Part shown: positions 1 through 11,229 of the stretch, in pieces
Numbering within the stretch: position 1 is the first letter of the stretch
How the letters are laid out: every line of letters starts with the position of its first letter
Source of the DNA: Malania oleifera
Lineage: Eukaryota > Streptophyta > Magnoliopsida > Santalales > Ximeniaceae
Reading direction: 5' to 3'
Length of the DNA stretch: 64,000 nt
Assembly (NCBI RefSeq): GCF_029873635.1
Contig: NC_080418.1
Location: 8,089,562 to 8,153,561 of the forward strand
The notes under the pieces: model-generated
Databases searched by the model: none
What the model was told of the DNA's origin: nothing
Seen by the model: the letters and a program-made list of their open reading frames with translations, nothing else
Program-made: the position numbers and the translations under genes

Positions 1-219
1 TTGACGATTTTTTGATCCCAATTACTTTCTGAAATCGGATTCCATACAAGACCATGTACATCCAGTATCGATAAGAGCTGTACATTCTATCTTTCAAATA
101 AAAATTTTTACCAGTGTTGCCCATTCTTCGATTTTGGCACTTAAAGTTGATGTTCCCATATATGCTATATGAGATTGGTCTTCTTCTTCATCTGCGTAGA
201 TAGGGATTCTTATGGTTCT
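1..219 (-). pseudogene. Pararetroviral aspartic protease fragment
   Basis: On the minus strand this stretch continues the frame of the upstream movement-protein region past its stop codon. It encodes a retroviral-type aspartic protease active site: the residues ALIDTGCT are visible near positions 70-95. One further in-frame stop lies just before this motif, so the segment is not translatable as it stands. In plant pararetroviruses the protease precedes the reverse transcriptase, which would lie beyond the left edge of the window. The fragment is part of an endogenous viral element rather than a host gene. Protease identity is well supported by the motif; the virus genus is not determined. Confidence 0.75.
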
Positions 220-1572
220 CTAATCCACTATCCTTCTACTATTTGAAGGTCTTAATTCAGATGGTTTAGATCCTTCTGACCTAGTTTCTGAATTAATATC
301 TTCCTCTCTAGATACAGTCACTCTACTAGGAGTATAATCACTTAGAGGTTCTATTATAATTAATCTATTTGCCTCTTGTTGTTCTGACTTTGGCAAAAGA
401 TTTTTCATTCTCTCTTCTGTTCTTAGGGTTAACCAAATCTGTGGCCAACTTAGTGCTCTTGGATTTATAACTTCTGGTTGTAATCCTCTGACTGAGTCGG
501 TTTGATTTGTTTCGAAGAGTTGAGTAAATCTACTAGCTCCCTTTTTGAGGGCTAGTTTCCCTGTATTATAAAACTTCAAATATAATCTAGCAATGAGTTT
601 AATGCACCTCCTATCTAGGCTACATTTTAACATATTCTGCCAGTTTCTCGTATTAACTGTAATCTGTAGAGTTTTTTCCGCATTTTTACCCTGAAGGTTA
701 ACATGTAAATCTGGTATTACTTTTATCCAGGCTGCTCCTGAATGTAAGTTAGCCCTTGCTCCCCCTAGTAAGGATTTACCAAAATTACTGATACTTTCGT
801 CCATAACTGCAATAAGGATTGGAAGATCTTGCCATTTTCTTACTAATGGATCTATCCCAACTTGGATAATTCTATGGTGGACATATCTTGCCTTCTTTTC
901 CATTGCTCTCTTAACTTCTTGTGTGGTGAGTAATGGAACTATAAATGTTCCTGCATCCGTACTGGACACTTCCGCCGTTACCTCCTTCTCGATTACCTTT
1001 ACTGTCTCTTTGTAAGGTATCCATAAGTTTTGATATGCTTCCGCCCAACTGGCTCGAGGCATCCTCCATTCCTCACAATCCCTACTTTCTGAAGGAATTT
1101 CAGTTTCTGCAGCTTGCACTAGATCTTCTTCTTCTCCTGCTAAAGAAACTAGTTCTGGTATTTTGTCTATTGCTTTCATCATAGCTAGTTTCAACTGACT
1201 TAGCTTAAGATGATAAGGAGATTCATCTTCTAAGTCTTCTTCTTCATTTCTAGATTCAGAGTATTCTGAGAAAATAGAATAAATGCATTCATCATTTGAG
1301 TCTATCTTCTCTCCCCAAATTGGTTCATAAAGAAGTTCTGAAGAGTTCTCCATCAAGATACTCTTGAGGCTGCCCTTCCTCTTCTTAGCTTCTGGACAAT
1401 TATTAGCTTTATGACCCTTCTTGCCACAAAACCAACAGCAGTCACAATTCTCTAGAGATTTTCCTTGCGGAAACTTAGGATATTGTCCATATTTCTTCTT
1501 GAATGATTCCTTGACATCTTCTCTGACCCTACTGAGTGTAAGATATCTTTTCTCTAGGTTTTTCTGCCCTTT
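220..1572 (-). pseudogene. Pararetroviral zinc-knuckle plus 30K-type movement protein region
   Basis: One minus-strand frame is open from about 1572 to the stop at 220-222. Its start holds a CCHC zinc knuckle (CWFCGKKGHKANNC, about 1400-1445), the usual C-terminal mark of caulimovirid coat proteins. Acidic residues follow, and then a 30K-superfamily movement-protein core around 500-900 with QVGIDPLVRK, an SLLGGARANL block and a downstream hydrophobic beta-strand region. Movement proteins of this family form tubules or modify plasmodesmata; that role is family knowledge. The frame is joined to the preceding coat region by one frameshift near 1555-1572, and the stop at 220 separates it from the protease. 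It is part of the same decayed endogenous virus as its neighbours. Confidence 0.75.
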
Positions 1573-2546
1573 CTAGAGCTTTTCCTTTTTCCAAATTTCT
1601 TCCAAGTCTTTCCTTTGACTTTGAATGATTTAATCTTCTTATGGTAGACTCCTCCGGCACAACTAGTTTCTACTTGTTCTAAGTATCTAGTTGGTCTCTG
1701 GTTACAGTCATATCTCCCTACTACCCCACTTGTCTTGGGACAACAATCTAGATTCATATAAGACATGTTTCTTACATCTTGAAACATATGCCGCTACATA
1801 CAGTAAAGTCTTATAATTTGTCTTACTGTTTCCATTCTGGCTCCAATAGTATCTGATACTTCTGTATCTCTCTCAAGTCTCTGCTTAATAGCCTGTCTTA
1901 CCACTTTTGGCCAATTACCGGGTAATTTATTAATGAAGACTTCTTTCGTGTATGCTTGATCTTGTGGTCCGAGCTTGTAATACCAATATTGAAATTCACA
2001 AAGAAACTCTTCAAAGTAACACATGTCACATACCTGAATCTTTGTGAGAGCCATTTTGGCCTTTTCAACTTGCTCGTCACCTCTATCAACTAGCGAATAT
2101 CCTATAAACTCCTGTTTGAGGAAATCTGCGATGATAGCAATTACTTCATCTAGAGTTTTGATGGTGTTTATGATAATGACACTCACACCCGAGTTCCTTT
2201 AAAGTATTTCCCAAAAATTTCCAACATTTCCTCTTAGTGTGGCTACTGCAAATTTATAGGCTTGCTCCACTGACCAATCATATGCTAAGGATATGAGATC
2301 TAATACCCATAGCCCAATCATCAATTGCAACTGCCGGATCCTTTTAGCAATTGAGCCTAAGGATTGTTCCATTCTGGGGTACTCCCTCTGGAATTCTCTT
2401 TCTTGGCCCAAATTCTTCCTAGATAATTTAAAACAGACTCGTACTACTTTGCCGTGGTCTAGAGCATTTCCTTGAAAGATAACTTCTTTCGCTCCCACGG
2501 TTGTGGTTCCATTCTTAAGGGCTACCATACTGGCTTTGCATCCCAA
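1554..2546 (-). pseudogene. Pararetroviral coat-protein-like region, two in-frame stops
   Basis: Three minus-strand open segments (2546-2199, 2186-1794 and 1787-1554) share one frame and are separated only by two nonsense codons. They therefore look like a single former protein of about 330 residues. The middle segment has the Phe/Tyr-rich pattern FEEFLCEFQYWYYKL that resembles the conserved core of caulimovirid capsid proteins. The last segment is very Lys/Arg rich, as expected for a nucleic-acid-binding coat tail, and leads after one frameshift into the zinc knuckle. The start overlaps the preceding ORF by 25 bases in another frame. The coat assignment rests on this pattern and position, not on a database match. 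Confidence 0.6.
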
Positions 2547-3022
2547 GATGAAACTTCTGGAAAACTCACTTGCATTGTTTCCCGATAATTTGATGGTCCT
2601 GCTCCTACAGATCCACCCCTTGTAGATCCCTTAGTGGTCCTTGCAAGAATTTTTTCGGCACTGGCTAGTTTCTTAACCTTGAGATTTTCTACCTCATTAA
2701 GCCTTTTATTGATTCTCTTTTGAATTTTTGAGACTTCATTCTCCGTCCATTTTTCACGATGTAGTTTATCCAACTCATCTTGAGCGTTTTGGATATCTTA
2801 TGTTATGTCTGACAAAACTTTTATTTCATCAATGTCTTTGAGAGCACTCTGAACCTCTTGTTCCTGTGCATCTTCATAGTCTTTAGCAACATATATTCCT
2901 GATATATTACTTCTGACTTGAGACGATTGAGGTTCTTCTTTCCTATTGAGAGATTGAATTTTGTCCTCATAATTTTTCATGATTTCTCTAATTTTATTCA
3001 TGATGGTCTGATTTTCCTTCAT
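2522..3022 (-). pseudogene. Pararetroviral small ORF 2, charged/coiled-coil, one in-frame stop
   Basis: Two open segments (3022-2798 and 2773-2522) lie in the same minus-strand frame with one stop between them, about 166 codons in all. The product is rich in Glu, Lys, Gln and Leu and looks like a coiled coil, with a basic Ser/Gly/Thr-rich tail near the end. The start codon overlaps the stop of the upstream ORF as ATGA, and the 3' end overlaps the coat-like ORF. Small coiled-coil or DNA-binding proteins are common upstream of the structural polyprotein in Caulimoviridae. I do not recognise a specific homologue. Confidence 0.5.
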
Positions 3023-3351
3023 CTTTGAAGATTAATGAGATCTTGGCCGTCTGATTCTAATCCTAGAGTCCTGTGGAGTTGTTCCAACTGCCACTCACAC
3101 TGCTTAATTCTAGATTGATAAAAACTAATCTGTCCCTCAATCACTATTAGTTGTGATTCTAGACATTTCTTAATTCTTTTTAGGTCTTTCACTATAGGAT
3201 CTGATTCAAAATTAGCTTTAGAAGAAGATAATTTGAAATATTTTTCTCTCCAAATCTCTTCTATTAAGTTCGCATAAAATCTTATATTAGATTTTATTGA
3301 AGCCTTCTGATAAAAAAACGACCCTTGTTCTCTATCTCTTATGTTGATCAT
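3019..3351 (-). pseudogene. Pararetroviral small ORF 1, coiled-coil
   Basis: This is a 110-codon uninterrupted minus-strand ORF. The N-terminus has an aromatic, Ser/Lys-rich stretch, and the rest is heptad-like with alternating Ile/Leu and charged residues, suggesting a coiled coil. It is the first ORF of the viral block and is coupled to the next by an ATGA stop/start overlap. It ends next to AT-rich simple DNA, so the viral leader or intergenic region is either lost or replaced. No named family is recognised; membership in the endogenous virus is inferred from orientation and coupling. Listed as pseudogene because the element as a whole is broken. Confidence 0.45.
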
Positions 3352-4190
3352 AATACCATATTTCTCCTTCTGAGAAACACTGATATTAGGACATAGGCTC
3401 TTAAATAATAATAATTATTTTAAAATAATAATTTTATTATTTTTTTCTTTTTTATTATTATTCTTCTTGTTGTTATTATTATTTTAATAATAATAAATAT
3501 AATTGTTATTGTAATTATTATTTTTTTAATATTTTTATAATAATTATTATCATTAAAGTAATACTTAAATCTTTTTTGTTATTATTTGGTGTTATTTTTG
3601 TTTGATTTTTACTTTTTTGTTACCTTCATAATGGTGAAGTTTTATTATAATAATAATAATTTTTTATTGTTATTATTACTAATTTTATTATTTTTATAAT
3701 AATTATTATCCTTAAAATAATAATTATTATTTGTGCTTTTTTATTATTATTGTTCTTCTTGTCATTATTTTATAATAATAAATACTATTGTTATTGTAAC
3801 TATTTTTAGTTATTGTTTATGTAATAATAACAATTAGTATTATTATATATTGTTGTTTTTCTTCCATCATTATTTTTTAATATTTTCATACTAGTGATTA
3901 TTATTATTGTAATTATTGTTTTCTATTGTTTTTATTACTATTTTTATTATTATTTTTATAATAATTATTATCCTTAAAATAATAATTATTTTGCTTTTTC
4001 TTTTTATTATTGATCTTGTTTTTATTATTATTTTATAATTTTTTTTATTATTTTTATAATAATAAATTTTATTGTTATTATAATCATTATTAGTTATTAT
4101 TTTCTTATAATAGTGATAGTAATTAATAATATTAGTATTTATTATTATTATTATTATTATTATTTTTTTTTTTTAATTATAAATTCAGTT
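3352..4190. repeat. AT-rich simple sequence (ATT/TAA-type, imperfect)
   Basis: About 840 bases of almost pure A/T made of imperfect TAATAATTATTATT runs, with internal near-repeats such as ATAATAATTATTATCCTTAAAATAATAATTATT near 3665-3735 and 3955-3990 (approximate forms). No open frame is present. It abuts the start of the viral block. Confidence 0.85.
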
Positions 4191-4498
4191 TGATTCCATG
4201 GAATTAAAATCTATTCCAGCCCATCTAAATTGTAATCACAATTTTCCCATTCTCAGGAATTGCATTTTGGTTGGATTGCAATTCAACCTTGATTCCTCAA
4301 ATCAAACGTAGGAATGTGATTTTATTCCTAAAATTTGATTATATTCTAGATTTGATTTCGCAAAATAAAGGAGAGTTTATTGCATGTTTCGTTTGTTGAA
4401 TGAATTGAAGTTTGTTTAATGGAATGAAGTAGGAGAGGAAACAAATTGAATGAAAATTAAATAATGAGTGTGACTAAATTAATTGATAAATTTGATTC
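4191..4498. other. No recognisable feature
   Basis: Moderately AT-rich unique-looking sequence between the simple repeat and the hAT element. I see no gene or repeat boundary in it. Confidence 0.5.
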
Positions 4499-4506
4499 CA
4501 TTTCCA

Positions 4507-5407
4507 TAGGGGTGGTAAAACGGATTCACGGGTAGGCCTGGGTGGGTTGTAAATAAGCCGAGTCATAAATGTTTCGAGGTTAAACGGGTCGCAACCATGT
4601 AAACCCTCATCCGCTTGTTTAATAAAAGGGGCAGGGTCATGGATTATCCTTTAAAAAAAATAATTATATATTTAATTTTTAAAGAAAAACACTTTTTATT
4701 TTATTGATAAAATTTCATAAAAAAAATGAAAAATTTTTTAAAAAATTATTTGCACAGAGTCAAACTGAGAGAGAGATTGGAGATTGAGAGTGAGAGGGAG
4801 GGGGGAGGGGGGAGGTTGAGGGTGAGATCGTGGAGTGAGAGGGGGGGGTGGTTGTGGGGGGGAGAGACTGAGGGTAAGATCGTGAGAGGGAGACTAAGGC
4901 CGAGAGTGAGAGTGAGACTGAGAGTGAGACGGGCCGAGGCGACTGGCGAGCGCGAGAGGATTTGTAGAGGTTTGAGAGCACGACGTGCGGGTGCGGCATG
5001 CTGGTGCTGCGGTGTTGGGTTGCCTAGAGAAGGAAGATTGAAGGGGTGCGGGCGGCGTGCTAGGCGCAGACGGCAGTGGCTGGGTGAGTTAGTGAAGCAT
5101 CTGTGCGTGGGTTAATGGGTTGCCCAATGCCTAATGCCCTAATGTGTTATTGAAAAAAAAAAAGAAAAAAAAGAAAGAAGAGTAAACGAATCACACGGCA
5201 GGTGACCCGACCTGAACTCGGGTTGACTCGTTTATAAACAGGCGGGTCACGGGTTGACCTGTTTATAAATGGGTTGACTTACATAAATCCGAACCCGTTT
5301 TAAATGGGCGGGTCACGGGTTGACCTATTTATAAATGGGTTGACTTACATAAATCCGAACCCGTTTTAAATGGGCTTGTCGGGTCCCAACCCGTTTTGCC
5401 ACCTCTA
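4507..5407. mobile_element. Non-autonomous hAT-type transposon (901 bp)
   Basis: The left end reads TAGGGGTGGTAAAACGG and the right end, reverse-complemented, reads TAGAGGTGGCAAAACGGG. These are terminal inverted repeats of about 16 bp with few mismatches. The element is flanked by a perfect 8-bp duplication CATTTCCA (4499-4506 and 5408-5415), the target-site length of hAT elements. No transposase is encoded. The subterminal regions are full of short ACGGGTC/GGGTTGACC repeats. The interior 4770-5110 is unusually G-rich and GC-rich for this window; its open frames look like composition artefacts. Confidence 0.88.
5242..5373. repeat. 66-bp tandem duplication inside the hAT element
   Basis: Two nearly identical copies (5242-5307 and 5308-5373), each starting GCGGGTCACGGGTTGACC and ending in the ACCCGTTTTAAATGG block. 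It lies in the right subterminal region, where transposase-binding repeats are expected in hAT elements. Confidence 0.85.
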
Positions 5408-5415
5408 CATTTCCA

Positions 5416-6169
5416 TCTATTTCATTTCATTTCTATCTATCAAAATGTGCAATCAGTGTTGAGCCTATTCCTTGTTCTTCCTATAAAGATGACATAATCT
5501 TGACGAGCCAACGAATTCCAATATTACGTTATCATGTATAGAAGTGCATATCGAATTTTTACCTAGTTATTGTATTGGGTTGGGCCCCTTTCCTAGTTAT
5601 GATTGATGATCGGAAAGTGGTTAGTTTCAGTCATTGACCATTGGTCCTTAATTCCTCGTATTTCGCACTCAAAGATTAGGGGCGGGCGTACTTTGTACTT
5701 TTAAATTCAAATGTAGCATCTTCTTCTAGGATGCATGCGGCTTTGATGATAAGCCTTTGCTTGTGTGCATTTTGATTATGCCTATCAAGGCCTATCATAA
5801 ACTTGGGTTTGGAAACTCCTCATGTACATTGTGAATCAAAATTTTGGCTAATGTTCAAACAAAGTTACCTACATATGAAGTAATGGCAAAATGCTTTGTG
5901 ATCTTTGTGGTCTTATTGTGGAACTAATCAGCAGTGTCAGGGTCGTAGAGTTTTGTGACCTTAACACATAATTTTGGTATATAATTTTTGACTTGGGTGA
6001 AAGGTCAACTAAGCTAGAAGCGATTATGTGATTGTCATGGAGATGTGTCATGGAGATGGTCTTGGTATGTCTCTGTCACATTATGGTTGGTTGGATAGTA
6101 TTTATGGTGGTGTTCTTGATGCTAAGATGTACAATCATTAGATCTTTGGTGGTTATTCATATATATGAA
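5416..6169. other. No recognisable feature
   Basis: No convincing ORF, repeat boundary or RNA gene was seen in this 750-base stretch. Confidence 0.5.
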
Positions 6170-7075
6170 TGGGAATACTAAGGAGAAATGCATTTTGGAA
6201 GAAGACTAGATGAGCACCCTACCTCTTTCGGTATCCTATTGGGTACTAAGTGAGCACCTTGAGGAGGGCTCATGGGTGGGCTTTTGATATCCTCGAGGGT
6301 ATCGTGCGCTTTCATGTGGGATTGGGAACCCCATGGACGATCTATTTGACAATGAGATTGTGTTGCACTCTTAATCGGAGGTTTGATGTTCATCCCTCCT
6401 TGGTCGTTGACTACCTTGTTATGCAAAGTCATTCAAGATTTGGTTGGACTATCAAGGGGTGTTAATCCTTCGTGTGTCTTTCTCGAGTCTTGTATGGTGT
6501 CACTTCCTCTAGTCCCAACTAGTGGGTGGTAAGTGATAAATACATTGATATGAGGTTGTGTTGCAGGAATGAGAGGTACCCTCAATGTTGGTAGATTATG
6601 AGTTTATCTCATTTGTTATTCGAGTTCATGTTACCCTCTAACAATTTTACTTGGATTAAAGGATTGGTGAGTCATGAGACTTGACCACTAAATTAGATTT
6701 TGAAGTGTTTTCTTGGATAAAGATGAGTACGATTAAATTAGACTCGGTATAGTCTTAACGTCGCACAAGGGTGACTCTTTGACACTTACGGATCTTGGCA
6801 AGGGTAATTTCTTTTGATCATTGAAATCTCCATATTCGTCGCACCATATTATTTGGGACTATTTAAAGACCAAAATCTGTGTCATTTTGTTCTTAAAGTT
6901 GGTTGATTAGCAAGTTTTTATGAGGATTTGACCGAATGGGCTAATGAATAACCTCAAGAACATATGGAGATATTAAAAATGAGACCAAGTGTTTATATTT
7001 TCTTTAGAGACAATGCCAACATCTTGAAAAGCATGAAATTTTTTTTAAGGAATTTGCATCAACATCAACCAATAA
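6170..7075. repeat. Dispersed repeat R, copy 1, left part
   Basis: Clearly similar over most of its length to 42890-43780. Shared landmarks include CTAGATGAGCACC, TGAGCACCTTGAGGAGGGCT, TAGTCCCAACTAGTGGGTGG and ACCAAGTGTTTATATTT. Both copies carry many small differences and no conserved open frame, so this is an old non-coding repeat of unknown class. Copy 1 resumes at 8161 after a transposon insertion. Confidence 0.75.
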
Positions 7076-8160
7076 GGGATCATTTGGAACCATTTATATA
7101 TAAGCGTGTTTTAGGAAAAGTACTAAATTTAATTAGTGCTGATAATAAGTGTTGAACTAGAAAAGTGTTAAAACTTATAAGAAGTGTTTGATTATATTTA
7201 AAATAAGTGGTATTTGGATGTTTATTTTTATTATAGGATACTATATGATTATTTTTAAATATTTTTTAAATTTAAAAAGTTAATATTTTTTAATAATTCA
7301 TTAAAGTTTAAATACTTTCTATTTACTAAAATAATATAGTATAATTTATTAATTAACAATAATCTTGTTATTAATGTATATGTATAACACATGATTATCA
7401 CACTAATTTATGTTAAAAATAGTATTAATAACTAAATTAATTTTTTAGTGTATTTAATGTTAATTTAAATTTATAGATGGTTCTTTTTATTCATTCTAGA
7501 ATTTAATTATATTTTATTAATAATTAATGGGTTAACATGGATAATAAAATAATATATGATTAATTTTTAATTAATAATTTAATTAGTAATTATGTTAATT
7601 ATTATTTTAAATTAATATTTAAAATTTTTTATTAAGTAAAAATGATATAAAATTATTTTTTGATTAACAATAATGTTGTTTTTATTTATGTTTATAACAT
7701 ATGATTATCATATTAATTTATGCTAAAGTAATATTATTAATTAAATTTATATTTTAAATTTATAGTATTAATTTAAATTAATAGATAGTTCTTCTTTATT
7801 TCAAAATTGAATTATGTTTCATTGATGATTAATATTATAAAATACATGATAAAATAATATATGATTATGTTCTATTTATTTTTTAAATTATAAAATAACC
7901 ACTAAATTTTGTTATATTTACAAAAGTGACATCGCCTACGAATAGTGTTTCTTATAAGTGATCAAAAAAGTATTTTAGATTACTTTTCAAAATTTATTTA
8001 AATAGTTCTTACGAAAGTGGTTCTAGAACAATACTTTTTACAATGAGTGTTGGTTGTACTACAAGTCAAATGTCACTGTTTTTGTAAAAGTATTTAGTTT
8101 AAGTGATAAATGTTAAAAATAAATAAATATATATATTTTAACGCGCGCCCAAATGAGGGC
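7076..8160. mobile_element. Harbinger-like non-autonomous DNA transposon inserted in repeat R
   Basis: The insert starts GGGATCATTTGG and ends CCAAATGAGGGC, inverted ends that match at 9 of 12 positions. It is bracketed by the trinucleotide TAA (7073-7075 and 8161-8163), the target duplication typical of PIF/Harbinger elements. The second R copy at about 43760 runs straight through this point without the insert, so it serves as an empty site. The interior is very AT-rich with no transposase. Class assignment rests on TSD and ends only. Confidence 0.7.
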
Positions 8161-8250
8161 TAACTTGGAGTACCAACTATTTTCAAAGTTCACCGATTTC
8201 AAATGCTTGTGGTGGGCTTGAACTATCTTTGATTAATATATGCTAGCAGA
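8161..8250. repeat. Dispersed repeat R, copy 1, right part
   Basis: Continues the similarity to copy 2 (ACTTGGAGTACCAACTATT ... GATTTCAAATGCTTGTGG ... GGGCTTGAACT) as far as about 8250. Confidence 0.7.
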
Positions 8251-10820
8251 GAATCATGCTATGCATGAGATATCAAAATTTTTTTTTCGTAAAAGAGGAC
8301 GATACCTTCATTTATTTATTAATATATCATAACTTTTGATGGAGGAATATCTTTGTTACAAGTTAAAACAAGCCAACCAAATTAGGACAAACAAAACTAA
8401 ACATAAGTAACGAAGGAGATAAAGACATAAAAACAACAAAAATCAAAATGAAATACACCAAACGAACCTCTAGAGTTGAACTAATGACGAACGGAAACGA
8501 GATCCTACCTATCCATCCGAATGATACCTTTTAGATATGGTTAATTTTAAATATTGTTAAATTAATTAAGATTTTAAGTACAACTCAATAATATGAACTT
8601 TTATGTTATGAGAAAATTATTTTTAGAAAACAAAGTTTACATTATAACGTTGAAAATATAAGAGTTTTTTATGCTATTCATTATACCTTAAGAATTTTCA
8701 ATTTAAATTGCAGCATTATAAATATTATAATTTTTCAGCAACAACAATACAATCCAATTAATGAGAAACAAAATGTAAATCAAAACAAAATTTTACATCA
8801 TTGGATCTTATATACAGAAAATTCTCAAATATAAAGTTCGACTTATATGTAATTAAAAAATTTAGGGTTATTTAGGGGCTACCAATTTCAACATCATTTC
8901 CTTTTATTTTTAACGTCTTACCCTTTTTTCAATAGCGTGAAAAAAATATAAGTAATTTTATTTGTTTAATTTAAGGTCATATTAAAACATAAATAAGTTA
9001 ATTTAATACTATGTCTAAAGAAACAATGCAACCAATTTATGTGCCATGTTTTCCTTTAACAATGCGCAATTTAGTAAAAAATATTTCAACTTCTTCCTTA
9101 TTTATTACACATTTAGCAATTTATAAAACTTTCAAATTTCAAATTTCAGATTTGTATTTTGAATTACACAAATGAGTAATAATACAGTTATAAATTATAA
9201 TTTTCGTATTAACAAACTAAACTTTAAAGTAAAAAAATAAAACATATGACAAAAACCTGTAGTTACAAAATTTCTTTGTATGCTCACTAATATTGATGAT
9301 CATATATGATTAGTAGTCAAAAAAATTACGAAATTATTAAAAATATTAATTGTTATCCTCAATATGTCACAAAGTAACTAAGCTATAGTTGATAAAATTA
9401 TTAATTCAATTATTAGTAATGACTACATAATTTAAATTACTAATCATTTTAATTTTTTGAGATTTTTAAAATATTAATTTTTAATATATTATTTTATAAA
9501 TTTGTTCATTGACTAACAATGATTATAGAAATTGTTAGTTCGATTATTGGTAATTAATTTAATTAGTTGTAGTTAAAAAAATAGAAATATAAATTATAGA
9601 AACTTTAATTTTAATGTTACTGGTTACCAAAATTGTTAATTGAATCATTAGCAGTAATTCAATAATTATTAATGATTAAAAAATTATTAATTGAGTTATT
9701 ATTAGCGGTTACAAAGATATTAATCAATTATTATTAGTTTTAACCACAATTGAACTATAAATATATGGACAGTTTTTAAAATGTTCACAATTTTATTTGT
9801 GAGGGTTTTCAAAATATTCATAATTTTATTTGAGAGCGTTTTTAAATATTAATTGTTTCATTAATTAATTATTTTATTAACAACAATATAGAAATTATTA
9901 ATTTAACAATTGTCAATTAATTAAATTGTTTGTAGCAGTTAAAAGTTAATTCAAATTACAAAAAGAAAAAAATTTAGTTCAAAATTAAATTATGCTGATG
10001 CACTAAATATCCCCTTACAGTTGGATTCTTGCAGCAAATCAATCACAATAAAGTGAACATAGTGATAGAGGGGGTGAGAGAATAAGAAAGCAATGGATAG
10101 GAACCAAGAACTTGGAAGGGTCTCCCTTTTTCTATTTCAAAGATGGAGAATGAGAAGGAGTTAGATACACCTTAGACAAATATTTCTCATATAAATTCAA
10201 AGAACCTGCATTAAGTCCAAAAATAAACTTATAATAAGTTACTTGCAAATAAACACAAATTGCATCAACATGTCTATGTGTAAGCCAAAAGTTATTAGTT
10301 ATAATTTCAAAAATACAAAGAAATGAGATTATTCATATTCGGACTTACAGAACACTATGTTTTCAAGAAAACCACATCTTCATACTCTCCTCCACCAAAT
10401 CATACGAGAATGTCATATTCATACCAAAATAGACTTGGATGATCGCTAACCATTGAAGCTTAAACTTTTGTTGCTCCAAGTTGTGTAAGAATAATAGATG
10501 CAACCACCATGATATTAGAACTCTCAATCTTAGGGGATATGGTCTTCCCTTTGAGGTCTTGACAAAGATTGATCTTCATATTGCCATGGTGTCTGCGCAG
10601 GAGATAAATGTTGGACTCCTAGATGCAATTAGCTGCAAGGGTCATGCTATCCTTGAGTTTCCTTAGTAAAGATCAAATGTTGCTCATCTAAAGGTTAGTG
10701 GGGGGCCAACAAGGGGGATAGGTTGGAAAGGAGACGATTTGATTAGTCTTATATTTGATGAAATATAGGGAAATTAAGAAAGGGAGGGTGAGATTTTTTT
10801 GAGGGTTTGTGAAGGGAAAA
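8251..10820. other. AT-rich intergenic DNA, no recognisable gene
   Basis: Strongly AT-rich to about 10010 with many short TTAAT/AATTA runs, then ordinary composition. The small ORFs here have no recognisable content. A purine-rich AGAAAGGGAGGGTGAG stretch at about 10776-10791 and GAAGGGAAAA at 10811-10820 precede an LTR start. Confidence 0.5.
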
Positions 10821-10898
10821 TGTATAGACTCGGAAAATAATAATAATAATAAAAATAATAAAGAAAAGGGAGAATTTGGTTTGGTTCAAGACCAAACC

Positions 10899-11100
10899 AT
10901 CGATGGTTTGGAGAGCCCAAGTAAAATTGTTGATAGTTTTGAGTTACCGAGGCTTGGTGAAGGTAAAACAAAAAGAAAAGGTTAGGTTAAAAGCCAAAAC
11001 GTCGACGATTTTGAGTTACTGAGGCTTGGTGAAGGTAAAATAGTAGGAAAATGTTTGGTTAAAAGCTTAATCGTCGACGGTTCCCCCTGAAATCGTCGAC
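10899..11100 (+). promoter_or_regulatory. GTCGAC-centred palindromes upstream of LTR A TATA box
   Basis: Boxes of the form (A/G)TCGA(C/T) start at 10899, 10929 (GTTGAT), 11001, 11073 and 11095; the last two have the fuller form TCGTCGACGG. Spacings are 30, 72, 72 and 22 bases. The TATA box CTATAAATAG follows at about 11121. The equivalent 3' LTR has boxes near 21008-21043. Confidence 0.6.
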
Positions 11101-11185
11101 GGTTTTGTTCGGGCTAGCATCTCTATAAATAGATTCTAGGTCATTTTTTTGGGTAAATTAAAACTCTCTCTCTCCTTGGCTGCGG

Positions 11186-11186
<1 letters not shown>

Positions 11187-11227
<41 letters not shown>
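11187..11227 (+). repeat. CT microsatellite at LTR A transcription start region
   Basis: An uninterrupted CT run follows the TATA box by about 60-70 bases. Equivalent CT tracts sit at the same relative place in the other LTRs: 21172, 22992, 30431, 32685, and as GA on the minus element near 16430. Confidence 0.8.

Positions 11228-11229
<2 letters not shown>

Noticed and set aside
945-1184. 79-codon plus-strand ORF, Leu/Pro rich
   Set aside because: Antisense shadow of the viral movement-protein frame.
4726-5115. 129-codon plus-strand ORF
   Set aside because: Arg/Glu/Gly-rich translation of the GA- and G-rich interior of the hAT element; the opposite strand is equally open.
8281-8560. Possible LINE 3' end on the minus strand (T-run followed by gene-like composition)
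   Set aside because: No reverse-transcriptase remnant, no clear tail and no target duplication could be found.
10481-10666. 61-codon ORF in the left intergenic region
   Set aside because: No recognisable domain, no splice or promoter context, length expected by chance.
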